Source: Eutreptiella sp. 'Long Island Sound 2002' (taxonomy: Eukaryota > Euglenozoa > Euglenophyceae > Eutreptiales > Eutreptiaceae). Taken from it: DNA of 64,000 nucleotides. Positions 22,886 to 34,690 of the stretch are shown here, in pieces (the stretch's first letter is position 1; the number at the start of each line of letters is the position of its first letter). The translations under genes were made by a program, and so were the position numbers. The notes under the pieces are model-generated. The model did no database searches. It saw nothing but the letters and a program-made list of their open reading frames with translations, and was not told the DNA's origin. The stretch lies in assembly GCA_964036045.1 (NCBI GenBank), contig OZ038381.1, forward strand, positions 153,964,352-154,028,351, read 5' to 3'.

Positions 22886-25800
22886 GCACGTGCAGGGCAT
22901 TGGGGGAGGAGCATAGGAAGGGCACATGCAGGGCATTGGGGGAGGGGTATAGGAAGGGCACGTGCAGGGCATTGGGGGAGGAGTATAGGAAGGGCACATG
23001 CAGGGCATTGGGGGAGGAGTATAGGAAGGGCACGTGCAGGGCATTGGGGGAGGAGTATAGGAAGGGCAAATGCAGGGCATTGCGTGAGGAGTACAGGAAG
23101 GGCACATGCAGGGCATTGGGGGAGCAGTATAGGAAGGGCACGTGCACGGCATTGCGGAAGGAGTATAGGAAGGGCACGTGCAGGGCATTGGGGGAGGAGT
23201 ATAGGAAGGGCACGTGCAGGGCATTGGGGGAGGAGTATAGGAAGGGCACGTGCAGGGCATTGGGGGAGGAGTAGAGGAAGGGCACGTGCAGGGCATTGGG
23301 GGAGGAGCATAGGAAGGGCACATGCAGGGCATTGGGGGAGGAGTATAGGAAGGGCACATGCAGGGCATTGGGGGAGGAGTATAGGAAGGGCACATGCAGG
23401 GCATTGGGGGAGGAGTATAGGAAGGGCACGTGCAGGGCATTGGGGGAGGAGCATAGGAAGGGCACATGCAGGGCATTGGGGGAGGAGTATAGGAAGGGCA
23501 CATGCAGGGCATTGGGGGAGGAGTATAGGAAGGGCACGTGCAGGGCATTGGGGGAGGAGTATAGGAAGGGCACGTGCAGGGCATTGGGGGAGGAGTATAG
23601 GAAGGACACATGCAGGGCATTGGGGGAGGAGTATAGGAAGGGCACATGCAGGGCATTGCGGGAGGAGTAGAGGAAGGGCACGTGCAGGGCATTGGGGGAG
23701 GAGCATAGGAAGGGCACATGCAGGGCATTGGGGGAGGAGTATAGGAAGGGCACGTGCAGGGCATTGGGGGAGGAGTATAGGATGGGCAAATGCAGGGCAT
23801 TGGGGGAGGAGTATAGGAAGGGCACGTGCAGGGCATTGGGGGAGGAGTATAGGAAGGGCGCGTGCAGGGCATTGCGTGAGGAGTATAGGAAGGGCACATG
23901 CAGGGCATTGGGGGAGCAGTATAGGAAGGGCACGTGCAAGGCATTGCGGAAGGAGTATAGGAAGGGCAGGTGCAAGGCATTGGGGGAGGAGTATAGGAAG
24001 GGCACGTGCAGGGCATTGCGGGAGGAGTATAGGAAGGGCACATGCAGGGCATTGGGGGAGGAGTATAGGAAGGGCACGTGCAGGGCATTGGGGGAGGAGT
24101 ATAGGAAGGGCACATGCAGGGCATTGGGGGAGGAGTATAGGAAGGGCGCGTGCAGGGCATTGCGGGAGGAGTATAGGAAGGGCACGTGCAGGGCATTGCG
24201 GGAGGAGTATAGGAAGGGCACATGCAGGGCATTGGGGGAGGAGTATAGGAAGGGCACGTGCAGGGCATTGGGGGAGGAGTATAGGAAGGGCACATGCAGG
24301 GCATTGGGGGAGGAGTATAGGAAGGGCACGTGCAGGGCATTGCGAGAGGAGTATAGGAAGGGCACATGCAGGGCATTGGGGGAGGAGTATAGGAAGGGCA
24401 CGTGCAGGGCATTGGGGGAGGAGTATAGGAAGGGCACGTGCAGGGCATTGGGGGAGGAGTATAGGAAGGGCACGTGCAGGGCATTGGGGGAGGAGTATAG
24501 GAAGGGCACATGCAGGGCATTGCGTGAGGAGTATAGGAAGGGCACATGCAGGGCATTGGGGGAGGAGTATAGGAAGGGCACGTGCAGGGCATTGGGGGAG
24601 GAGTATAGGAAGGGCACGTGCAGGGCATTGGGGGAGGAGTATAGGAAGGGCACGTGCAGGGCATTGGGGGAGGAGTATAGGAAGGGCACGTGCAGGGCAT
24701 TGGGGGAGGAGTATAGGAAGGGCACATGCAGGGCATTGCGTGAGGAGTATAGGAAGGGCACATGCAGGGCATTGGGGGAGCAGTATAGGAAGGGCACGTG
24801 CACGGCATTGCGGAAGGAGTATAGGAAGGGCACGTGCAGGGCATTGGGGGAGGAGTATAGGAAGGGCACGTGCAGGGCATTGGGGGAGGAGTATAGGAAG
24901 GGCACGTGCAGGGCATTGGGGGAGGAGTAGAGGAAGGGCACGTGCAGGGCATTGGGGGAGGAGCATAGGAAGGGCACATGCAGGGCATTGGGGGAGGAGT
25001 ATAGGAAGGGCACATGCAGGGCATTGGGGGAGGAGTATAGGAAGGGCACATGCAGGGCATTGGGGGAGGTGTATAGGAAGGGCACGTGCAGGGCATTGGG
25101 GGAGGAGCATAGGAAGGGCACATGCAGGGCATTGGGGGAGGAGTATAGGAAGGGCACATGCAGGGCATTGGGGGAGGAGTATAGGAAGGGCACGTGCAGG
25201 GCATTGGGGGAGGAGTATAGGAAGGGCACGTGCAGGGCATTGGGGGAGGAGTATAGGAAGGGCACATGCAGGGCATTGGGGGAGGAGTATAGGAAGGGCA
25301 CATGCAGGGCATTGCGGGAGGAGTAGAGGAAGGGCACGTGCAGGGCATTGGGGGAGGAGCATAGGAAGGGCACATGCAGGGCATTGGGGGAGGAGTATAG
25401 GAAGGGCACGTGCAGGGCATTGGGGGAGGAGTATAGGAAGGGCAAATACAGGGCATTGGGGGAGGAGTATAGGAAGGGCACGTGCAGGGCATTGGGGGAG
25501 GAGTATAGGAAGGGCGCGTGCAGGGCATTGCGTGAGGAGTATAGGAAGGGCACATGCAGGGCATTGGGGGAGCAGTATAGGAAGGGCACGTGCAAGGCAT
25601 TGCGGAAGAATTATAGGAAGGGCAGGTGCAAGGCATTGGGGGAGGAGTATAGGAAGGGCACGTGCAGGGCATTGCGGGAGGAGTATAGGAAGGGCACATG
25701 CAGGGCATTGGGGGAGGAGTATAGGAAGGGCACGTGCAGGGCATTGGGGGAGGAGTATAGGAAGGGCACATGCAGGGCATTGGGGGAGGAGTATAGGAAG

Positions 25801-26996
25801 GGCACATGCAGGGCATTGCGGGAGGAGTATAGGAAGGGCACGTGCAGGGCATTGGGGGAGGAGTATAGGAAGGGCACATGCAGGGCATTGGGGGAGGAGT
25901 ATAGGAAGGGCACGTGCAGGGCATTGGGGGAGGAGTATAGGAAGGGCACATGCAGGGCATTGGGGGAGGAGTATAGGAAGGGCACGTGCAGGGCATTGCG
26001 AGAGGAGTATAGGAAGGGCACATGCAGGGCATTGGGGGAGGAGTATAGGAAGGGCACGTGCAGGGCATTGGGGGAGGAGTATAGGAAGGGCACGTGCAGG
26101 GCATTGGGGGAGGAGTATAGGAAGGGCACGTGCAGGGCATTGGGGGAGGAGTATAGGAAGGGCACATGCAGGGCATTGCGTGAGGAGTATAGGAAGGGCA
26201 CATGCAGGGCATTGGGGGAGGAGTATAGGAAGGGCACGTGCAGGGCATTGGGGGAGGAGTATAGGAAGGGCACGTGCAGGGCATTGGGGGAGGAGTATAG
26301 GAAGGGCACGTGCAGGGCATTGGGGGAGGAGTATAGGAAGGGCACGTGCAGGGCATTGGGGGAGGAGTATAGGAAGGGCACGTGCAAGGCATTGGGGGAG
26401 GAGTATAGGAAGGGCACGTGCAGGGCATTGGGGGAGGAGTATAGGAAGGGCACGTGCAGGGCATTGCGGGAGGAGTATAGGAAGGGCACATGTAGGGCAT
26501 TCGGGGAGGAGTATAGGAAGGGCACATGCAAGGCATTGGGGGAGGAGTATAGGAAGGGCACATGCAGGGCATTGGGGGAGGAGTATAGGAAGGGCACGTG
26601 CAGGGCATTGGGGGAGGAGTATAGAAAGGGCACGTGCAGGGCATTGGGGGAGGAGTATAGGAAGGGCACATGCAGGGCATTGGGGGAGGAGTATAGGAAG
26701 GGCACGTGCAGGGCATTGGGGGAGGAGTAGAGGAAGGGCACGTGCTGGGCATTGGGGGAGGAGCATAGGAAGGGCACATGCAGGGCATTGGGGGAGGAGT
26801 ATAGGAAGGGCACGTGCAGGGCATTGGGGGAGGAGTATAGGAAGGGCACATGCACGGCATTGGGGGAGGAGTATAGGAAGGGCACGTGCAGGGCATTGGG
26901 GGAGGAGTATAGGAAGGGCACATGCAGGGCATTGCGTGAGGAGTATGGGAAGGGCACATGCAGGGCATTGGAGGAGGAGTATAGGAAGGGCACGTG
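22886..26996 (+). repeat. 4.1-kb segmental duplication, 7,596-bp offset, copy 2
   Basis: Partner of 15290-19400. The markers sit at 23089 (GAGTACAGG), 23776 (ATAGGATGGG), 25066 (GAGGTGTATAGG), 26488 (ATGTAGGGCATTCGG), 26617 (GAGTATAGAAAGG), 26741 (CGTGCTGGGC) and 26936-26976 (GTATGGGAAGG then GGAGGAGGAG). Similarity stops near 26990, where this copy carries a second CGTGCTGGGC unit at 27065 in place of the partner's pattern. Confidence 0.9.
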
Positions 26997-29900
26997 CAGG
27001 GCATTGGGGGAGGAGTATAGGAAGGGCACGTGCAGGGCATTGGGGGAGGAGTATAGGAAGGGCACGTGCTGGGCATTGGGGGAGGAGCATAGGAAGGGCA
27101 CATGCAGGGCATTGGGGGAGGAGTATAGGAAGGGCACGTGCAGGGCATTGGGGGAGGAGTATAGGAAGGGCACATGCACGGCATTCGGGGAGGAGTATAG
27201 GAAGGGCACGTGCAGGGCATTGGGGGAGGAGTATAGGAAGGGCACATGCAGGGCATTGCGTGAGGAGTATAGGAAGGGCACATGCATGGCATTGGAGGAG
27301 GAGTATAGGAAGGGCACGTGCAGGGCATTGTGGGAGGAGTATAGGAAGGGCACGTGCAGGGCATTGGAGGAGGAGTATAGGAAGGGCACGTGCAGGGCAT
27401 TGGGGGAGGAGTATAGGAAGGGCACATGCAGGGCATTGGGGGAGGAGTATAAGAAGGGCACGTGCAGGGCATTGCGGGAGGAGTATAGGAAGGGCACATG
27501 CAGGGCATTGGGGGAGGAGTATAGGAAGGGCACGTGTAGGGCATTAGGGGAGGAGTATAGGAAGGGCACGTGCAGGGCATTGCGGGAGGAGTATAGGAAG
27601 GGCACGTGCAGGGCATTGGGGGAGGAGTATAGGAAGGGCGCGTGCAGGGCATTGGGGGAGGAGTATAGGAAGGGCACATGCAGGGCATTGGGGGAGGAGT
27701 ATAGGAAGGGCACGTGCAGGGCATTGCGGGAGGAGTATAGGAAGGGCACGTGCAGGGCATTGCGGGAGGAGTATAGGAAGGGCACGTGCAGGGCATTGCG
27801 GGAGGAGTATAGGAAGGGCACGTGCAGGGCATTGCGGGAGGAGTATAGGAAGGGCACATGCACGGCATTGGGGGAGGAGTATAGGAAGGGCGCGTGCAGG
27901 GCATTGGGGGAGGAGTATAGGAAGGGCACATGCAGGGCATTGGGGGAGGAGTATAGGAAGGGCACGTGCAGGGCATTGCGGGAGGAGTATAGGAAGGGCA
28001 CATGCAGGGCATTGGGGGAGGAGTATAGGAAGGGCACGTGCAAGGCATTGGGGGAGGAGTATAGGAAGGGCACATGCAGGGCATTGGGGAAGGAGTATAG
28101 GAAGGGCACATGCAGGGCATTGGGGGAGGAGTATAGGAAGGGCGCGTGCAGGGCATTGGGGGAGGAGTAGAGGAAGGGCACGTGCAGGGCATTGGGGGAG
28201 GAGTATAGGAAGGGCACATGCAGGGCATTGGGGGAGGAGTATAGGAAGGGCACGTGCAGGGCATTGGGGGAGGAGTATAGGAAGGGCACGTGCAAGGCAT
28301 TGGGGGAGGAGTATAGGAAGGGCACGTGCAGGGCATTGGGGGAGGAGTATAGGAAGGGCACATGCAGGGCATTGCGTGAGGAGTATAGGAAGGGCACATG
28401 CAGGGCATTGGAGGAGGAGTATAGGAAGGGCACGTGCAGGGCATTGTGGGAGGAGTATAGGAAGGGCACGTGCAGGGCATTGGAGGAGGAGTATAGGAAG
28501 GGCACGTGCAGGGCATTGGGGGAGGAGTATAGGAAGGGCACGTGCAGGGCATTGGGGGAGGAGTATAGGAAGGGCACGTGCAGGGCATTGGGGGAGGAGT
28601 ATAGGAAGGGCACATGCACGGCATTGGGGGAGGAGTATAGGAAGGGCACGTGCAGGGCATTGGGGGAGGAGTATAGGAAGGGCACATGCAGGGCATTGCC
28701 TGAGGAGTATAGGAAGGGCACATGCAGGGCATTGGAGGAGGAGTATAGGAAGGGCACGTGCAGGGCATTGTGGGAGGAGTATAGGAAGGGCAGGTGCAGG
28801 GCATTGGAGGAGGAGTATAGGAAGGGCACGTGCAGGGCATTGGGGGAGGAGTATAGGAAGGGCACATGCAGGGCATTGGGGGAGGAGTATAGGAAGGGCA
28901 CGTGCAGGGCATTGCGGGAGGAGTATAGGAAGGGCACATGCAGGGCATTGGGGGAGGAGTATAGGAAGGGCACGTGTAGGGCATTAGGGGAGGAGCATAG
29001 GAAGGGCACATGCAGGGCATTGGGGGAGGAGTATAGGAAGGGCGCGTGCAGGGCATTGGGGGAGGAGTATAGGAAGGGCACATGCAGGGCATTGGGGGAG
29101 GAGTATAGGAAGGGCACGTGCAGGGCATTGCGGGAGGAGTATAGGAAGGGCACGTGCAGGGCATTGCGGGAGGAGTATAGGAAGGGCACGTGTAGGGCAT
29201 TGCGGGAGGAGTATAGGAAGGGCACGTGCAGGGCATTGGGGGAGGAGTATAGGAAGGGCACGTGCAGGGCATTGGGGGAGGAGTATAGGAAGGGCGTGTG
29301 CAGGGCATTGGGGGAGGAGTATAGGAAGGGCACATGCAGGGCATTGGGGGAGGAGTATAGGAAGGGCGCGTGCAGGGCATTGCGGGAGGAGTATAGGAAG
29401 GGCACGTGCAGGGCATTGGGGGAGGAGTATAGGAAGGGCACATGCACGGCATTGGGGGAGGAGTATAGGAAGGGCACATGCAGGGCATTGGGGGAGGAGT
29501 ATAGGAAGGGCACATGCAGGGCATTGGGGGAGGAGTATAGGAAGGGCGCGTGCAGGGCATTGGGGGAGGAGTAGAGGAAGGGCACGTGCAGGGCATTGGG
29601 GGAGGAGTATAGGAAGGGCACGTGCAGGGCATTGGGGGAGGAGTATAGGAAGGGCACGTGCAGGGCATTGGGGGAGGAGTAGAGGAAGGGCACGTGCAGG
29701 GCATTGGGGGGGGAGTACAGGAAGGGCACATGCAGGGCATTGGGAGAGGAGTATAGGAAGGGCACGTGCAGGGCATTGGGGGAGGAGTATAGGAAGGGCA
29801 CGTGCAGGGCATTGGGGGAGGAGTATAGGAAGGGCACATGAAGGGCATTGGGGGAGGAGTATAGGAAGGGCACGTGCAGGGCATTGGGGGAGGAGTATAG

Positions 29901-30639
29901 GAAGGGCACATGCAGGGCATTAGGGGAGGAGTATAGGAAGGGCACGTGCAGGGCATTGGGGGAGGAGTATAGGAAGGGCACGTGCAGGGCATTGGGGGAG
30001 GAGTATAGGAAGGGCACGTGCAGGGCATTGGGGGAGGAGTATAGGAAGGGCACGTGCAGGGCATTGGGGGAGGAGTATAGGAAGGGCACGTGCAGGGCAT
30101 TGGGGGAGGAGTATAGGAAGGGCACATGCAGGGCATTGGGGGAGGAGTATAGGAAGGGCACGTGCAGGGCATTGGGGGAGGAGTATAGGAAGGGCACGTG
30201 CAGGGCATTGGGGGAGGAGTAGAGGAAGGGCACGTGCCGGGCATTGGGGGAGGAGTATAGGAAGGGCACGTGCAGGGCATTGGGGGAGGAGTATAGGAAG
30301 GGCACATGCAGGGCATCGGGGGAGGAGTATAGGAAGGGCACGTGCAGGGCATTGGGGGAGGAGTAGAGGAAGGGCACGTGCAGGGAATTGGGGGAGGAGT
30401 ATAGGAAGGGCACATGCAGGGCATTGGGGGAGGAGTATAGGAAGGGCACATGCAAGGCATTGGGGGAGGAGTATAGGAAGGGCACGTGCAGGGCATTGGG
30501 GGAGGAGTATAGGAAGGGCACATGCGGGGCATTGGGGGAGGAGTATAGGAAGGGCACATGCAGGGCATTGGGGGAGGAGTATAGGAAGGGCACATGCAGG
30601 GCATTGGGGGAGGAGTATAGGAAGGGCACGTGCAGGGCA

Positions 30640-31270
30640 TTGGGGGAGGAGTATAGGAAGGGCACGTGCAGGGCATTGGGGGAGGAGTATAGGAAGGGCA
30701 CGTGCAGGGCATTGGGGGAGGAGTATAGAAAGGGCACGTGCAGGGCATTGGGGGAGGAGTATAGGAAGGGCAGGTGCAGGGCATTGGGGGAGGAGTATAG
30801 GAAGGGCACCTGCAGGGCATTGCGGGAGGAGTATAGGAAGGGCACATGCAGGGCATTGGGGGAGGAGTATAGGAAGGGCACGTGCAGGGCATTGGGGGAG
30901 GAGTATAGGAAGGGCACGTGCAGGGCATTGCGGGAGGAGTATAGGAAGGGCACGCGCAGGGCATTGGGGGAGGAGTATAGGAAGGGCACGTGCAGGGCAT
31001 TGGGGGAGGAGTATAGGAAGGGCACGTGCAGGGCATTGGGGGAGGAGTATAGGAAGGGCACATGCAGGGCATTGGGGGAGGAGTATAGGAAGGGCACGTG
31101 CAGGGCATTGGGGGAGGAGTATAGGAAGGGCACGTGCAGGGCATTGGGGGAGGAGTATAGGAAGGGCACGTGCAGGGCATTGGGGGAGGAGTATAGGAAG
31201 GGCACGTGCAGGGCATTGGGGGAGGAGTATAGGAAGGGCACATGCAGGGCATTGGGGGAGGAGTATAGGA
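30640..31270 (+). repeat. Duplication, 3,420-bp offset, copy 1
   Basis: A run of units repeated 95 units later at 34060-34690. Shared rare markers in order: GAGTATAGAAAGG (30721), GGGCAGGTGCAGG (30769), GGGCACCTGCAGG followed by GCGGGAGG (30805-30827), and CACGCGCAGG (30951). Just after this copy, at 31309-31360, sit two units private to it (AAGGTCACG and CACGGCCATGGC). They fall in a 12-unit stretch that the second copy lacks. Confidence 0.88.
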
Positions 31271-31572
31271 AGGGCACATGCAGGGCATTGGGGGAGGAGT
31301 ATAGGAAGGTCACGTGCAGGGCATTGGGGGAGGAGTATAGGAAGGGCACGGCCATGGCATTGGGGGAGGAGTATAGGAAGGGCACGTGCAGGGCATTGGG
31401 GGAGGAGTATAGGAAGGGCACGTGCAGGGCATTGGGGGAGGAGTATAGGAAGGGCACGTGCAGGGCATTGGGGGAGGAGTATAGGAAGGGCACATGCAGG
31501 GCATTGGGGGAGGAGTATAGGAAGGGCACGTGCAGGGCATTGGGGGAGGAGTATAGGAAGGGCACGTGCAGG

Positions 31573-33490
31573 GCATTGGGGGAGGAGTATAGGAAGGGCA
31601 CGTGCAGGGCATTGGGGGAGGAGTATAGGAAGGGCACGTGCAGGGCATTGGGGGAGGAGTATAGGAAGGGCACATGCAGGGCATTGGGGGAGGAGTATAG
31701 GAAGGGCACGTGCAGGGCATTGGGGGAGGAGTATAGGAAGGGCACGTACAGGGCATTGGGGGAGGAGTATAGGAAGGGCACGTGCAGGGCATTGGGGGAG
31801 GAGTATAGGAAGGGCATGTGCAGGGCATTGGGGGAGGAGTATAGGAAGGGCACGTGCACGGCATTGCGGGAGGAGTATAGGAAGGGCACATGCAGGGCAT
31901 TGGGGGGGGAGTATAGGAAGGGCACGTGCAGGGCATTGGGGGAGGAGTGGAGGAAGGGCACGTGCAGGGCATTGGGGGAGGAGTATAGGAAGGGCACATG
32001 CAGGGCATTGGGGGAGGAGTATAGGAAGGGCACATGCAGGGCATTGGGGGAGGAGTATAGGAAGGGCACGTGCAGGGCATTGGGGGAGGAGTATAGGAAG
32101 GGCACATGCAGGGCATTGGGGGAGGGGTATAGGAAGGGCACATACAGGGCATTGGGGGAGGAGTATAGGAAGGGCACGTGCAGGGCATTGGGGGAGGAGT
32201 ATAGGAAGGGCACGTGCAGGGCATTGGGGGAGGAGTATAGGAAGGGCACGTGCAGGGCATTGGGGGAGGAGTATAGGAAGGGCACGTGCAGGGCATTGCA
32301 GGAGGAGTATAGGAAGGGCACATGCAGGGCATTGGGGGAGGAGTATAGGAAGGGCACGTGCAGGGCATTGGGGGGGGAGTATAGGAAGGGCACGTGCAGG
32401 GCATTGCGGGAGGAGTATAGGAAGGGCACGTGCAGGGCATTGGGGGAGGAGTATAGGAAGGGCACGTGCACGGCATTGGGGGAGGAGTATAGGAAGGGCA
32501 CGTGCAGGGCATTGGGGGAGGAGTATAGGAAGGGCACATGCAGGGCATTGGGGGAGGAGTATAGGAAGGGCACGTGCAGGGCATTGGGGGAGGAGTATAG
32601 GAAGGGCACATGCAGGGCATTGGGGGAGGAGTATAGGAAGGGCACGTGCAGGGCATTGGGGGAGGAGTATAGGAAGGGCACATGCAGGGCATTGGGGGAG
32701 GAGTATAGGAAGGGCACGTGCAGGGCATTGGGGGAGGAGTATAGGAAGGGCACATGCAGGGCATTGGGGGAGGAGTATAGGAAGGGCACATGCACGGCAT
32801 TGGGGGAGGAGTATAGGAAGGGCACGTGTAGGGCATTGGGGGCGGGGTATAGGAAGGGCACATGCAGGGCATTGGAGGAGGAGTATAGGAAGGGCACGTG
32901 CAGGGCATTGGGGGAGGAGTATAGGAAGGGCACGTGCAGGGCATTGGCGGAGGAGTATAGGAAGGGCACATGCAGGGCATTGGGGGAGGAGTATAGGAAG
33001 GGCACGTGCAGGGCATTGGGGGAGGAGTATAGGAAGGGCACGTGCAGGGCATTGGGGGAGGAGTATAGGAAGGGCACGTGCAGGGCATTCGGGGAGGAGT
33101 ATAGGAAGGGCACGTGCAGGGCATTGGGGGGGGAGTATAGGAAGGGCACGTGCAGGGCATTGGGGGAGGAGTATAGGAAGGGCACGTGCAGGGCATTGGG
33201 GGAGGAGTATAGGAAGGGCACGTGCAGGGCATTGGGGGAGGAGTATAGGAAGGGCACGTGCAGGGCATTGGGGGGGGAGTATAGGAAGGGCACATGCAGG
33301 GCATTGGGGGAGGAGTATAGGAAGGGCACGTGCAGGGCATTGCGGGAGGAGTATAGGAAGGGCACATGCAGGGCATTGGGGGAGGAGTATAGGAAGGGCA
33401 CGTGCAGGGCATTGGGGGAGGAGTATAGGAAGGGCACATGCACGGCATTCGGGGAGGAGTATAGGAAGGGCACATGCAGGGCATTGGGGG
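31573..33490 (+). repeat. Duplication, 2,988-bp offset, copy 1
   Basis: About 53 units repeated 83 units downstream at 34561-36478. Shared ordered markers: CACGTACAGG (31743), GGCATGTGC (about 31814), CACGGCATTGCGG (about 31857), GAGTGGAGG (31945), GGGGTATAGG then CATACAGG (about 32127-32145), GCAGGAGG (about 32298), GGGCGGGGTATAGG (about 32841), GGCGGAGG (about 32946), and CACGGCATTCGGGG (33441). Confidence 0.9.
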
Positions 33491-34059
33491 AGGAGTATAG
33501 GAAGGGCACGTGCAGGGCATTGGGGGAGGAGTATAGGAAGGGCACGTGCAGGGCATTGGGGGAGGAGTATAGGAAGGGCACATGCAGGGCATTGGGGGAG
33601 GAGTATAGGAAGGGCACGTGCAGGGCATTGGGGGAGGAGTATAGGAAGGGCACATGCAGGGCATTGGGGGAGGAGTATAGGAAGGGCACGTGCAGGGCAT
33701 TGGGGGAGGAGTATAGGAAGGGCACATGCAGGGCATTGGGGGAGGAGTATAGGAAGGGCACGTGCAGGGCATTGGGGGAGGAGTATAGGAAGGGCACGTG
33801 CAGGGCATTGGGGGAGGAGTATAGGAAGGGAACGTGCAGGGCATTGGGGGAGGAGTATAGGAAGGGCACATGCAGGGCATTGGGGGAGGAGTATAGGAAG
33901 GGCACGTGCAGGGCATTGGGGGAGGAGTATAGGAAGGGCACGTGCAGGGCATTGGGGGAGGAGTATAGGAAGGGCACATGCAGGGCATTGGGGGAGGAGT
34001 ATAGGAAGGGCACGTGCAGGGCATTGGGGGAGGAGTATAGGAAGGGCACATGCAGGGCA

Positions 34060-34690
34060 TTGGGGGAGGAGTATAGGAAGGGCACGTGCAGGGCATTGGG
34101 GGAGGAGTATAGGAAGGGCACGTGCAGGGCATTGGGGGAGGAGTATAGAAAGGGCACGTGCAGGGCATTGGGGGAGGAGTATAGGAAGGGCAGGTGCAGG
34201 GCATTGGGGGAGGAGTATAGGAAGGGCACCTGCAGGGCATTGCGGGAGGAGTATAGGAAGGGCACATGCAGGGCATTGGGGGAGGAGTATAGGAAGGGCA
34301 CGTGCAGGGCATTGGGGGAGGAGTATAGGAAGGGCACGTGCAGGGCATTGCGGGAGGAGTATAGGAAGGGCACGCGCAGGGCATTGGGGGAGGAGTATAG
34401 GAAGGGCACGTGCAGGGCATTGGGGGAGGAGTATAGGAAGGGCACGTGCAGGGCATTGGGGGAGGAGTATAGGAAGGGCACATGCAGGGCATTGGGGGAG
34501 GAGTATAGGAAGGGCACGTGCAGGGCATTGGGGGAGGAGTATAGGAAGGGCACGTGCAGGGCATTGGGGGAGGAGTATAGGAAGGGCACGTGCAGGGCAT
34601 TGGGGGAGGAGTATAGGAAGGGCACGTGCAGGGCATTGGGGGAGGAGTATAGGAAGGGCACATGCAGGGCATTGGGGGAGGAGTATAGGA
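34060..34690 (+). repeat. Duplication, 3,420-bp offset, copy 2
   Basis: Partner of 30640-31270, with GAGTATAGAAAGG at 34141, GGGCAGGTGCAGG at 34189, GGGCACCTGCAGG at 34225 and CACGCGCAGG at 34371. The matching then continues into the next block at offset 2,988 rather than 3,420, so this copy lost, or the other gained, 432 bp (12 units). Confidence 0.88.

Larger units (their letters stand above)
2700..26760 (+). repeat. Zone of 11-unit (396-bp) higher-order repeats marked by TAG/CAT unit pairs
   Basis: A marker pair, one unit with GAGTAGAGG followed by one with GAGCATAGG, recurs through this zone. The GAGCATAGG follower lies near 2749, 5125, 5809, 6205, 7681, 8077, 8869, 9805, 10201, 10597, 10993, 11425, 11785, 12181, 12577, 12973, 13405, 13801, 14197, 14593, 15313, 15709, 16105, 17365, 17761, 20677, 21073, 21469, 22909, 23305, 23701, 24961, 25357 and 26761. 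The commonest spacing is 396 bp (11 units), with 360, 432, 684, 720, 792, 1,260, 1,404, 1,440 and 2,916 also seen. Runs of equal spacing point to an 11-mer higher-order repeat disturbed by gain or loss of single units. The TAG variant puts a stop into the otherwise open GEEYRKGTCRAL frame, which argues against coding use. Confidence 0.88.

Noticed and set aside
1616-31288. Minus-strand reading frame of 9,890 codons, and the other giant frames in the arrays
   Set aside because: They follow from a stop-free 36-bp unit whose length is divisible by 3. Several overlapping frames are open at once, there is no non-repeat domain, and no initiation context is recognisable.
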